Below, in pieces: positions 9,665 to 18,686 of a stretch of 37,127 nt of DNA (positions within the stretch are counted from its first letter, which is position 1; every line of letters begins with the position of its first letter). Source of the stretch: Oscillospiraceae bacterium (GTDB lineage Bacteria; Bacillota; Clostridia; Oscillospirales; Ruminococcaceae); NCBI GenBank assembly GCA_022508945.1, contig JAFLUE010000007.1, positions 1 through 37,127 on the forward strand, written 5' to 3'. The notes under the pieces were generated by a model. The model was not told where the DNA came from. It ran no database searches and saw nothing but the letters and a program-made list of their open reading frames with translations. The translations under genes and the position numbers were made by a program.

Positions 9665-11491
9665 TTATTCGGTCGTAACCGACTTAGCGAGATTTCGGGG
9701 CTTATCGGGGTCATTACCACGAAGAACACTCGTATAGTATGCGATAAGCTGCAGCGCGCAGACCGTCGGCAAAGGAACGAGCATATCCGGCAGAAGCGTG
9801 TCAACATCAAAGCGCAGATCGACAGTGTTGTCCGCAAATTCGGTTGCTTTTCGGCAAAGCGCAATAATAAACGCGCCGCGCGCCTTGACCTCCTCCATGT
9901 TGCTTATCGTTTTTGCAATAACATTCTCCTGCGTCGCAACGGTTACCACAGGGATATTATCCTCAATAAGCGAGATCGTGCCATGCTTAAGCTCTCCCGC
10001 GGCATAAGCCTCGCTGTGAATGTAGGTGATCTCCTTAAGCTTTAGTGAACCCTCAAGCGACAAAGCATAGTCAAATCCGCGTCCAATAAAGAAAAGCTTT
10101 TCAACATTGACGAGACGCGACGCGATAAACTGACACTCGCCGCTTCTTTCAATAACATCCGTAATTGCCTTTGGCGCTGCCAGGATATCAAGCGTGAGCT
10201 TTCGCAAATCATCGAGAGAGATTTTTCCCCTTGCGAAAGCGAACCTGAACGCAAGCAGATACATAACCGTGATCTGAACCATATATGCCTTTGTACTCGC
10301 AACAGCAATCTCCGGTCCAGCAAGCGTATGAATACACATATCCGCCGCGCGGGCGATCGCCGAGTATTTGACGTTTACAACCGCGAGCGTTTTCGCGCCT
10401 TTTTCTTTTGCAAGCTCAAGACCCGCTTTTGTATCGGCTGTCTCTCCGCTTTGTGAAATAAGGATAACAAGATCCCCCTCGCCGACGATAGGCTCCATAT
10501 AGCGAAACTCACTTGCGACCTCGACTGTTACGGGAATCCTTGCAAGCTTTTCGATGGCATATCTTGCTACTATTCCCGCGTGCATTGCCGTTCCGCAGGC
10601 AACGATAAAGACGCGGTTCACTCCATTTAAAAGCTCGTCGGATATACCGCAGGACGAAAAATCCGGAACGCCGTCCTTTACGATATCCTCAAGAGTTTTT
10701 TGTACAACATTCGGCTGTTCGTGTATCTCCTTCAGCATGAAATGGGGAAAGCCGCATTTCTGCGCCTGTTCAATATCCCACTCCGCAACCTGCGCTTCCT
10801 TTACGATAGACATTCCGTGAGCGTCAAAATAGCTTGTTCCGCTTTCTTTCATACAAACGATCTCGCTGTCCTCAAGCAGAACATACTTTTTTGTATATTT
10901 CAGAAATGCGGGAATGTCACTTGCTATAAAATACTCCCCGTCGCCCTCTCCGACAATAAGCGGACTTTGCTTTCTGACAGCGTAGACCCTGTCCGGAAAG
11001 TCCTTAAACAATATCCCAAGCGCAAAGCTTCCCTTAAGCTCTTTCATTGTTTCGGTTATAGCCTTTAGCGGGTTGCGCTCGGAATAGTAATAGTCCAGCA
11101 AGCAAGCCGCAACCTCGCTGTCTGTCTGGCTGACAAACGAATAACCCTTTTCACTCAAAAACGCTTTAAGCTCCGCGTAGTTCTCAATAATGCCGTTATG
11201 TACAATGGTTACTCTGCCATTTGAATGCGGGTGGGAGTTTACGTCGGAGGGTTCGCCGTGAGTAGCCCAGCGAGTATGACCTATGCCGCACAAACCCCGC
11301 GGACTCCCCTCATTTGAAAGCTTTTCCCGCATACATTTAAGCTTTCCGCGTGTCTTTACGGTTTTTATCGAGCCGTTTTCAAATACGGCGATCCCGGCGC
11401 TGTCATAGCCTCTGTATTCAAGCTTCTCAAGTCCTTCCATAAGGACCTCTGTACAGTCGCGTTTTCCCAAATAACCAACAATTCCGCACAT
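9665..11491 (-). CDS. glmS: Glutamine--fructose-6-phosphate aminotransferase (isomerizing)
   Basis: MCGIVGYLGKRDCTEVLMEGLEKLEYRGYDSAGIA N-terminus (Cys nucleophile) and SIS domains ISQSGETADT, KPRNLAKSVTTE C-terminus. Confidence 0.97.
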   Translation of the reverse strand: MCGIVGYLGKRDCTEVLMEGLEKLEYRGYDSAGIAVFENGSIKTVKTRGKLKCMREKLSNEGSPRGLCGIGHTRWATHGEPSDVNSHPHSNGRVTIVHNGIIENYAELKAFLSEKGYSFVSQTDSEVAACLLDYYYSERNPLKAITETMKELKGSFALGILFKDFPDRVYAVRKQSPLIVGEGDGEYFIASDIPAFLKYTKKYVLLEDSEIVCMKESGTSYFDAHGMSIVKEAQVAEWDIEQAQKCGFPHFMLKEIHEQPNVVQKTLEDIVKDGVPDFSSCGISDELLNGVNRVFIVACGTAMHAGIVARYAIEKLARIPVTVEVASEFRYMEPIVGEGDLVILISQSGETADTKAGLELAKEKGAKTLAVVNVKYSAIARAADMCIHTLAGPEIAVASTKAYMVQITVMYLLAFRFAFARGKISLDDLRKLTLDILAAPKAITDVIERSGECQFIASRLVNVEKLFFIGRGFDYALSLEGSLKLKEITYIHSEAYAAGELKHGTISLIEDNIPVVTVATQENVIAKTISNMEEVKARGAFIIALCRKATEFADNTVDLRFDVDTLLPDMLVPLPTVCALQLIAYYTSVLRGNDPDKPRNLAKSVTTE

Positions 11492-11538
11492 AAAATTTCC
11501 CCCTTACTATACAGCAATATTCTATTCTCTGATATTTC

Positions 11539-11627
11539 ATTATATCACAAATTCAAGCGCCAAAGGCGCGGCAGCGCAGCATTTTGCACCGCGAAATGTG
11601 TGCAATGTAATTTTGCGAAGCAAAATA
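11539..11627. repeat. ~90-bp direct repeat, copy 1 (intergenic)
   Basis: attatatcacaaattcaagcgccaaaggcgcggcagcgcag...attttg...tgtaattttgcgaagca; second copy at 11717-11803. Confidence 0.8.
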
Positions 11628-11640
11628 ATTTGATGATTCA

Positions 11641-11718
11641 ATAAAATTGCCGTTCGGCGTAAGCCGACAGTGCCGAATGGCACAGCAAAACCGCGACAGC
11701 GGTTTTCGGAAATTTTAT
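11641..11718. repeat. Multi-hairpin inverted-repeat module between the two direct repeats
   Basis: Outer stem ATAAAATTGCCG/CGGAAATTTTAT (11/12) enclosing TCGGC-GTAA-GCCGA, GTGCC-GAAT-GGCAC and AAAACCGC-GACA-GCGGTTTT. Confidence 0.75.
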
Positions 11719-11803
11719 TATATCACAAATTCAAGCGCCAAAGGCGCGGCAGCGCAGTATTTTGCTTTGCAGAATGTGTGCGCTGTAATTTTGCGAAGCA
11801 TAA
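11717..11803. repeat. ~90-bp direct repeat, copy 2 (intergenic)
   Basis: attatatcacaaattcaagcgccaaaggcgcggcagcgcagtattttgc... parallels 11539-11627. Confidence 0.8.
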
Positions 11804-11908
11804 ATAGGATTATATCACAATTATATCACCAATGCATACAAAAGTCAATAACCGAATCCGAACCACTAAAAGATACCGCAGCATTACCGAAAGTCTTTGA
11901 AAAGTAGC

Positions 11909-11944
11909 CTGAGGGAAAACTTCCCTCAGAAAGTTTTCCCTCAG
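11909..11944 (-). terminator. Three-armed hairpin/terminator-like structure downstream of the AGCS gene
   Basis: CTGAGGGAAAACTT (11909-11922) pairs perfectly with AAGTTTTCCCTCAG (11931-11944); the intervening CCCTCAG (11923-11929) can pair with the same left arm. Confidence 0.55.
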
Positions 11945-11959
11945 AAAAATATTCAAAAC

Positions 11960-13510
11960 TTAATTCATGTTTTCCTCTTTGATCTCAAGCGCCACGTCCT
12001 TTTTATGTTCTGCCTGAATCGTCTTATCAAAGGAAAGCACCGGCTCAACATTTTCGTGCTTTATTCGGCGGTCAACATAGTTTTTCGTAATCTTCATGAC
12101 CACAGGCAGCAGCGATATGACGCCGATAAGGTTCGGAACCATCATAAGGGCGTTGAATGTATCAGAGATATCCCAGGCGAGCGACGAGGTCATAATTGCT
12201 CCGGAAATTATCATCAGCACAAAGAAAACCTTATAGCCCTTTGCCGCCTTAACTCCGAACAAATACTCAAACGACTTAGCTCCGTAATGCGACCAGCCGA
12301 CGACCGTTGTAAAAGCGAACAGCAAGAGCGCCACGGATACGAAAATGCTTCCGAACGGACCGAAAACATTCGCGAAGGAATCCGCGACAAGCGTCGCGTC
12401 ATCTGTTCCCTCCGCGACAGCGCCTGTTGACAGGTCGATCCTTCCGCTTGACATAACTACGAGCGCCGTCATTGTGCATACGACAAACGTGTCCGCAAAC
12501 ACCTCAAAGATACCCCACATTCCCTGTCTTACGGGTTCTCTTACATTTGACGCGGAATGAACCATAACCGAAGAACCCAAGCCCGCCTCGTTTGAGAAAA
12601 CGCCGCGCTTAAAGCCCTGGATAATTGTTTTCATGGCGATACCCACGCCGCCGCCGACTACCGCGGGCGTTGTAAATGCGAATCTGAAGATAGCCGCAAA
12701 CATTTCGCCGACAGAGGTTATATGTATACATATAACAATTAAACAGCCCAAAATATACGCTACCGCCATAAACGGAACAACTTTTTCGGCAAATGAGGCA
12801 ATTCTCGTAAGTCCGCCGAGAATGATAAGTCCCGCCAAGATCATCAGAATAATTCCGACAATGACCGAAGTCCACTTTACATCGGCGAAAGCATATCCAA
12901 GATCAATGTTTTTGAGTATCGCCGAGTCGAGATTTATAACAATTTTGTTTATCTGACCCATATTTCCGATGCCGAACGACGCCAACACCGCAAATACTGC
13001 AAACATTCCCGCCAAAACTCTTCCTACATATTTACAGTGCTTATATCCGCCCAAGCCGTCGCGAAGGTAATACATAGCGCCTCCGCTCCATTCGCCCTCT
13101 TTGTTTTTCCGGCGGTAGTATATTCCGAGAATATTTTCGGAAAAGTTTGTCATCATTCCGAAAAATGCCGCTATCCACATCCAGAAGACCGCTCCCGGTC
13201 CGCCGACGCATATCGCCGAAGCAACACCCGCGATATTTCCCGTTCCGATCGTCGCGGCAAGAGCCGTACAAAGCGCCTGAAACTGCGAAACGGAGCCTTT
13301 TCCGTCCTCGTTTTTGCGCGCCTTGCTCTTTTTTGAAAACATTCCTCCGATAGTTTTCATCCACCATTCTTTAATGTGCGTGACTTGGAAGAATTTTGTG
13401 AATATCGTAAGAATTACGCCTGCTCCTATAAGCAAAACAAGTCCTAAATTTGTCCAGACAAAATCGTTTATAATGCCGTTTACTTCGGCAATTTTTTCGA
13501 CAAAGTCCAT
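11960..13510 (-). CDS. Sodium:alanine/glycine symporter, AGCS family
   Basis: Multi-TM protein with AGCS motifs (QALCTALAATIGTGNIAGVASAI..GGPGAVFWMW, GVFSNEAGLGSS). Confidence 0.93.
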   Translation of the reverse strand: MDFVEKIAEVNGIINDFVWTNLGLVLLIGAGVILTIFTKFFQVTHIKEWWMKTIGGMFSKKSKARKNEDGKGSVSQFQALCTALAATIGTGNIAGVASAICVGGPGAVFWMWIAAFFGMMTNFSENILGIYYRRKNKEGEWSGGAMYYLRDGLGGYKHCKYVGRVLAGMFAVFAVLASFGIGNMGQINKIVINLDSAILKNIDLGYAFADVKWTSVIVGIILMILAGLIILGGLTRIASFAEKVVPFMAVAYILGCLIVICIHITSVGEMFAAIFRFAFTTPAVVGGGVGIAMKTIIQGFKRGVFSNEAGLGSSVMVHSASNVREPVRQGMWGIFEVFADTFVVCTMTALVVMSSGRIDLSTGAVAEGTDDATLVADSFANVFGPFGSIFVSVALLLFAFTTVVGWSHYGAKSFEYLFGVKAAKGYKVFFVLMIISGAIMTSSLAWDISDTFNALMMVPNLIGVISLLPVVMKITKNYVDRRIKHENVEPVLSFDKTIQAEHKKDVALEIKEENMN

Positions 13511-13541
13511 TGGTCTGCTCCTTTCATTTGATCCAAAGAAA

Positions 13542-13570
13542 ATTATATCATATTTTCACCGAATTGTCAA
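13542..13570 (-). promoter_or_regulatory. Consensus SigA promoter for the AGCS gene
   Basis: Minus strand TTGACA - 17 nt - TATAAT with TG extended -10. Confidence 0.8.
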
Positions 13571-13625
13571 CCCAAAGCGGCAAGCCACGATGAAATAATC
13601 GGGGCTTTGAAAAAATGACGAAAAT

Positions 13626-14762
13626 TTAAGCGAGCTTCTGCGCATAATAAGCAAGTATAAGCTTGGTCACTCTGCCATAGCTCCGCGTGCCGTCCTCGAC
13701 TCCCTGGATCGTAATAAAGGCATCGTTTGCGGAATGGGAGACCTCGTTTACCGTTCCTATTATCTCATCGGCTACTGTTCCCGTTCCGTGTGAGGAGTGG
13801 TCGTAGATGTACTTGCTGTTCGCTGCGAAATCCGCTTTCATTCGCTCCGAAAGCAGGCTGTTTGCTTCGACCCACATCTCGTAGTCAAGCTCGTTTGAAC
13901 AGTATGTAAACGCCATCATATACCCCGAATAGCGGTATTCTGGATAGTCGCTGTTGATGCACGAAAGAAAGGCAAGAAAATTACACTCGTTTTCAAACGC
14001 TATCCCGCGCGAATGAGCGCTTTCGTGAGCTGCCGTCGAGGGTATGAGATAATCGGGCTGAGCGATATTTACGTTACATTCCGCAAAAAACGGAAAATAC
14101 ATCCCCGTGATATGAGTATATGACCATGCTTCCGAAAGCATAACGGGCTTCTGTCTGCTAACCGACGTCCATAAAAACGGATAGTCTTTTACGAGCTTGT
14201 CATAGCCGCTGCCCGCGCGCTTAAGTTCATTTGTGCGGCTTTCGGGGAGCTTTGTGGAACCGTCGGGATTTTGTGGAAGTCCTTCAGCCGCGTTATTTGC
14301 CTCAGCAGCAAGCGTCTTGCAGACTTCAAGCAGAAATTCGGCTTTTTTTGGAGACGTATCAAGCTTCATTGTCTTTTCAAGCGGCAGCCGATAGTAATTC
14401 GCTCCGTGGCAGATCATGTACATAAGACACGCGAATGAAACAAATCCGCACAAGCCTTTTCCCGCCTTTATGAGAACTTTTTTCCTGTCGGGTTTGTTTT
14501 CGCATTTCCCGATCTTTCTCACAAGAAGAAATATCAACAGTCCCACAAGCGGTACAGCGAGAACGACCAGAAGCTCGGTAAACGAAAACGGAAACAGGCT
14601 TGTTATAAAACCGACAGGCACTGTAACCGCCTTGAACAGTACGCGTGAAAACACATATTCCGTAACCTCCGGCATAAGCGGAAGCAGAAAAAACATAAGC
14701 GCAGCTAAAATAAGCGGTATCAGGATCCAAAATTTGCCGATAATAACCAAAATCCTCTTCAC
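13626..14762 (-). CDS. DUF3810-like membrane protein with HExxH motif
   Basis: Three N-terminal TM segments, extracytoplasmic AAHESAHSRGIAFENECNFLAFLSC. GTG start at 14762 chosen because of the AAAGGGGGA RBS (track start 14792). Confidence 0.75.
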   Translation of the reverse strand: MKRILVIIGKFWILIPLILAALMFFLLPLMPEVTEYVFSRVLFKAVTVPVGFITSLFPFSFTELLVVLAVPLVGLLIFLLVRKIGKCENKPDRKKVLIKAGKGLCGFVSFACLMYMICHGANYYRLPLEKTMKLDTSPKKAEFLLEVCKTLAAEANNAAEGLPQNPDGSTKLPESRTNELKRAGSGYDKLVKDYPFLWTSVSRQKPVMLSEAWSYTHITGMYFPFFAECNVNIAQPDYLIPSTAAHESAHSRGIAFENECNFLAFLSCINSDYPEYRYSGYMMAFTYCSNELDYEMWVEANSLLSERMKADFAANSKYIYDHSSHGTGTVADEIIGTVNEVSHSANDAFITIQGVEDGTRSYGRVTKLILAYYAQKLA

Positions 14763-14969
14763 TTCGACTCCCCCTTTTGTTAATTCTAACATATTTATGG
14801 GGTAATTTCAAGTGCGTTTGAAAATATTCGTCAAATACAGCATCAAAATTTCACATAAAAACTTAGAAAAAAGTATTCCCTTTCGGAGAAAAATATGTTA
14901 TAATTAATATAGCTGTAAATTTATACTTTCATATAATCAAACATACAGCATTAATTATGAGGTAAATCT

Positions 14970-17339
14970 ATGAATAAAAAATTTCACTACATCAGAATAA
15001 AGGAAGAGCAGTCGCCCAAAAAAGCCTCGAAGAAAAGGCAGAAGATTCTTAAAAATGTCGGAAACGCTCTGACTATTGTCGGAACAACTATCTCCTCTAT
15101 GCTGCTTATTCTTGTAATTATGGTATGCATTGTTGTTACGGTCGTGACGGTATACATCCTCGATTTTGCGGACAACGGCTTTGACGCTGACCTGAAAGAA
15201 GCGGAGATGGATTTTGTAAGCTTTATTTACGCATATGACAGCGACGGCCAGGAGGTAGAGGTAAGGCGTATTACCTCGGGAGAAAACCGTATCTGGGTAG
15301 ATTACGAGGAAATATCTCCGAATATAGTATACGCGGTCGTTGCGACGGAGGATAAGCGTTTCTGGGAGCATAAGGGCGTAGACTGGGGAAGAACCGTTTA
15401 CGCGCTTTCGGCGGACGTCCTGAACCTTTCGGGAAAAGGACAGGGCGGTTCTACGATCACCCAGCAGCTTATCAAAAACATCACCGACGACGACGGCATC
15501 TCGTGGGAGCGTAAGCTGCGCGAGATATTCAGAGCGCTGTCGCTTGAGGAAAAATATACCAAGATCGACATTTTAGAGAGCTATTTAAACAGAATTCCCT
15601 ACAGCAATAACGTATACGGCGTAGCTGCGGCGGCACAGTATTATTTCGGAAAGGACGTCAGCGAGATAGATATCGCGGAAGCGGCGATCTTAGCGGGAAT
15701 TATCAAAAGCCCGCATACCCGTTCTCCGTATTCCGACCTTGCCGCTTGTAAGGAGCGTCAGGAAACCGCGCTCTACAACCTTTATGAACAGGGCTATATT
15801 ACCCTCAAGGAGTATGAAGAAGCAAGGATCGAGCAGGTTCAGTTCGCGAAGGTCGTTTTCGGCGACGCTTTCGGATATGTTGACCCGCGCTCACTCGAGA
15901 CAAGCCCCGATGATATCGAAGATGAAGACCCGGAAGATGATGAGAACTATAATGAGGCATACAAATGGAACGAGTATCAGGTAACTCAGAACTGGTATGT
16001 TGACGCGGCTATACGTCAGATTTGCGAGGACTATGCCGAGCTTAAGGGGATTACCTTTACCTCTGCGAGAAACGAGATCTACGGCGGCGGTTATAAAATG
16101 TATATAAATATGGATATCGAGATGCAGAACGCGCTCGAAGAGAAGTTCAGGAATCCGAAGATCGCCGTTGCAAGCTACGATCCGAACGCAAAATCCGAAG
16201 ACCTGCTTCAGGCGGCGTGTGTTATCATGGACTATACCGGAACCGTCCTGGCGCTTGCCGGAGGACTCGGAGACAAGCCAGGAAACGACTGCTTTAACCG
16301 CGCGACAATGGCCATACGCGCCCCCGGCTCGACAATAAAGCCTATTGCGGTTTATTCTACGGCGGTTCAGAAGAATCTTATCACATATTCGACATATATT
16401 CCGGATAAGAAGATCCCAAGACCCGATGATGACAACCCGAAGAAGATCTACTATTGGCCGGACAACTATGGCTACGCGGGCAATACGGGCGCTTTAATGC
16501 CTGTTTGGGAAGCGGTACGCTTGTCGAGAAACACCGTTGCGGTAAGAGTTACACAGATGCTTACGCCGCAGGCTTGTTATAACCAGCTTACGCAAAACCT
16601 CGGCTTTACGACTCTTGAGAAGAGCGATATCGCTCTGTCGCCGATGTCGTTCGGCGCTCTTACGGGAGGCGTTACGCTTATGGAGCTTGCCGCCTCGTAT
16701 CAGATCTTCGGAAACAGAGGCGTTTATTACGAGCCGATGCTTTACAGCCGCGTTGTTGACGGAAGGGGAAATGTTATCCTCTCGCAGGATTATTACGGCG
16801 TTCAGGCTATTGACAGCGATACCTCGTGGGTCACGAACCGAATGCTGAGAACGGTTGTTACAGACCCCACGGGTTCAGGACGCTTCACAAACTTCGGAAA
16901 GGTTGAGGTCGTCGGAAAAACGGGTACCTCAAACGACGAAAAGAACAAGGTGTTTATGGGTTTGACTCCGACGCACGTCACAGCAACTTGGGTAGGCTAT
17001 GACGACGGACGCAAGATCAAAATAAACCACAGATATTGCTCGGAGATCTGGCATGACGTAATGGTTGATGTTGAGGATACGACTGTTGAGAGCAAATTCT
17101 CCGCAGATTCTACCGTTATCCAAAGACAGTACTGTACGACGACGGGCTTGCTCGCAAGCGAGGACTGTGAGAAAACAAATGTCGGATATTACCGAAGGAG
17201 TAATCTCCCGGGCTACTGCACGGGCGATTGTGAATATATCGCGGAGGGCATTATAAACCGCTGGCAGGAGCTTGATGAGGAGGCGGCGAAGAAAGTTCTT
17301 GACGGAACATGGTCACAGGAAACTCCCATAAGGTATTAA
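14970..17339 (+). CDS. Class A penicillin-binding protein (transglycosylase/transpeptidase, PBP1A-like)
   Basis: N-terminal TM; GT51 motifs ATEDKRFWEHKGVDWGRTVYA, GGSTITQQLIKN; transpeptidase APGSTIKP, SRN, KTGTSNDEKN. Confidence 0.95.
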   Translation: MNKKFHYIRIKEEQSPKKASKKRQKILKNVGNALTIVGTTISSMLLILVIMVCIVVTVVTVYILDFADNGFDADLKEAEMDFVSFIYAYDSDGQEVEVRRITSGENRIWVDYEEISPNIVYAVVATEDKRFWEHKGVDWGRTVYALSADVLNLSGKGQGGSTITQQLIKNITDDDGISWERKLREIFRALSLEEKYTKIDILESYLNRIPYSNNVYGVAAAAQYYFGKDVSEIDIAEAAILAGIIKSPHTRSPYSDLAACKERQETALYNLYEQGYITLKEYEEARIEQVQFAKVVFGDAFGYVDPRSLETSPDDIEDEDPEDDENYNEAYKWNEYQVTQNWYVDAAIRQICEDYAELKGITFTSARNEIYGGGYKMYINMDIEMQNALEEKFRNPKIAVASYDPNAKSEDLLQAACVIMDYTGTVLALAGGLGDKPGNDCFNRATMAIRAPGSTIKPIAVYSTAVQKNLITYSTYIPDKKIPRPDDDNPKKIYYWPDNYGYAGNTGALMPVWEAVRLSRNTVAVRVTQMLTPQACYNQLTQNLGFTTLEKSDIALSPMSFGALTGGVTLMELAASYQIFGNRGVYYEPMLYSRVVDGRGNVILSQDYYGVQAIDSDTSWVTNRMLRTVVTDPTGSGRFTNFGKVEVVGKTGTSNDEKNKVFMGLTPTHVTATWVGYDDGRKIKINHRYCSEIWHDVMVDVEDTTVESKFSADSTVIQRQYCTTTGLLASEDCEKTNVGYYRRSNLPGYCTGDCEYIAEGIINRWQELDEEAAKKVLDGTWSQETPIRY

Positions 17340-17349
17340 AAATTACAGC

Positions 17350-17390
17350 TTCAAGGAAAACTCGACAGGACAAAAAGAGTTTTCCTTGAA
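17350..17390 (+). terminator. Rho-independent terminator-like hairpin
   Basis: TTCAAGGAAAACTC / GAGTTTTCCTTGAA perfect 14-bp stem directly downstream of the PBP stop. Confidence 0.6.
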
Positions 17391-17537
17391 TTATTTACAA
17401 ACAATATTTATTTTTTTCATTATAAAGCGTATCGGTGTGATAATACGGGCAATGGCTTTTGCGAAGATCTTGTATACACATTTAACGGAAGATCGGTATT
17501 GCTTGTTTATGATGCATGATATATTGAGGTGTTATAT

Positions 17538-18686
17538 ATGCGAAAAAATCGAATTTTAGCGATAGTTCTCTCTTCGGCTGTTTTGCTTGCCGGATGCGGC
17601 AGGATATCGGATAATGATACAATTCCGAAGCTCAGTTATTCTTCTTCGGACGATCAAAGCGCTCCCGACATCAGTTCTCCCGACAGCAGCTTTTCTGTCG
17701 GAGATAATTCGGCGGACAGCTCTTCGGAAGAAAGCTCAGCCAAAGAAAGCTCTTCGTCAAATAATACCATTGAAGAACCTTCGGAAAAGACCGAGGGAGA
17801 ATATAAGATCATTCTTGATCCGATAAACGAAAGGACGATTTTGTGCGAGGGAAACGAAATAACCTTGACCGGAAAAACGGTCAGCAGCTTTAAGCCGTCC
17901 GTCAATATCCCTCACAGCGAGACCTATCGTCAGAGCGGCGGGTATTTCACCTATAACGCGGTAATTCAAGACGGCTATACGGGTTATGGAAACATAACGA
18001 TCTTCAATAACATATATGTGAGGATATATGTGAGCAAGGGTGAGGTGACCTTTGTTCGGAGCGGCGAGGCTTTTGAAGCAAACGAAAAAGCGGTAAAGAA
18101 CGCGATCAGCCAGCCGCTGAATCAGGTCTCGGAATATATCGCGATAAACGCCGACAAATCAAAAATCGCCGAGATACTCGGTGAGATAACGAAGATCAGC
18201 AATGAGATATGCGCCGGTCTTACGAATGATTATGACAAGCTTCGGGCTATTTCAAAATGGGTCTCGGCAAATATATACTACGATTACTTGGCGTTTGACG
18301 CGGGGGTACCCGCCGAAACGATCACGCTCGATTATATGCTGAAAAATTCATCGAGCGTCTGCGGAGGTTATTCAAATATGACCTCCGCGCTTGCGGCGGT
18401 TCAGGGGATAAAGGTCTATAATGTCCACGGAAGCGCCGTAAACAACAACCTCACCTTTGGCGAAAAAGCTCCCGCGTATCACGAGTGGAACTATGCGGTA
18501 ATAAACGGGCGGGTCATCTGGATAGACGCGGGCTGGAACAGCCATTGCTATCGCTACAGGAACGGAAAATACGAGAGAGGGGAAGTCACCGTAAAATATT
18601 TTGATATAAGCGCGGATGCTCTCGCGCAGAATCATAAGGCAAACTACGCGGAATATCGGGACTATTTCGCGCTTTTGGAGGAATGA
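17538..18686 (+). CDS. Lipoprotein with Ser-rich linker and transglutaminase-like domain
   Basis: Lipobox LLAGC; Ser-rich linker; CGGYS / YHEWNYAVI / WIDAGWN Cys-His-Asp triad. ATG 17538 preferred over GTG 17529. Confidence 0.8.
   Translation: MRKNRILAIVLSSAVLLAGCGRISDNDTIPKLSYSSSDDQSAPDISSPDSSFSVGDNSADSSSEESSAKESSSSNNTIEEPSEKTEGEYKIILDPINERTILCEGNEITLTGKTVSSFKPSVNIPHSETYRQSGGYFTYNAVIQDGYTGYGNITIFNNIYVRIYVSKGEVTFVRSGEAFEANEKAVKNAISQPLNQVSEYIAINADKSKIAEILGEITKISNEICAGLTNDYDKLRAISKWVSANIYYDYLAFDAGVPAETITLDYMLKNSSSVCGGYSNMTSALAAVQGIKVYNVHGSAVNNNLTFGEKAPAYHEWNYAVINGRVIWIDAGWNSHCYRYRNGKYERGEVTVKYFDISADALAQNHKANYAEYRDYFALLEE

Noticed and set aside
11492-11640. Possible glmS ribozyme upstream of glmS
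   Set aside because: With the -10 at 11539-11544 the 5' UTR is only ~40 nt, and I cannot see the ribozyme core; the structured DNA there is a duplicated repeat, not a single ribozyme fold.
11647-11907. 86-aa ORF in the glmS upstream repeats
   Set aside because: It lies over inverted and direct repeats with no RBS; translated repeat DNA.
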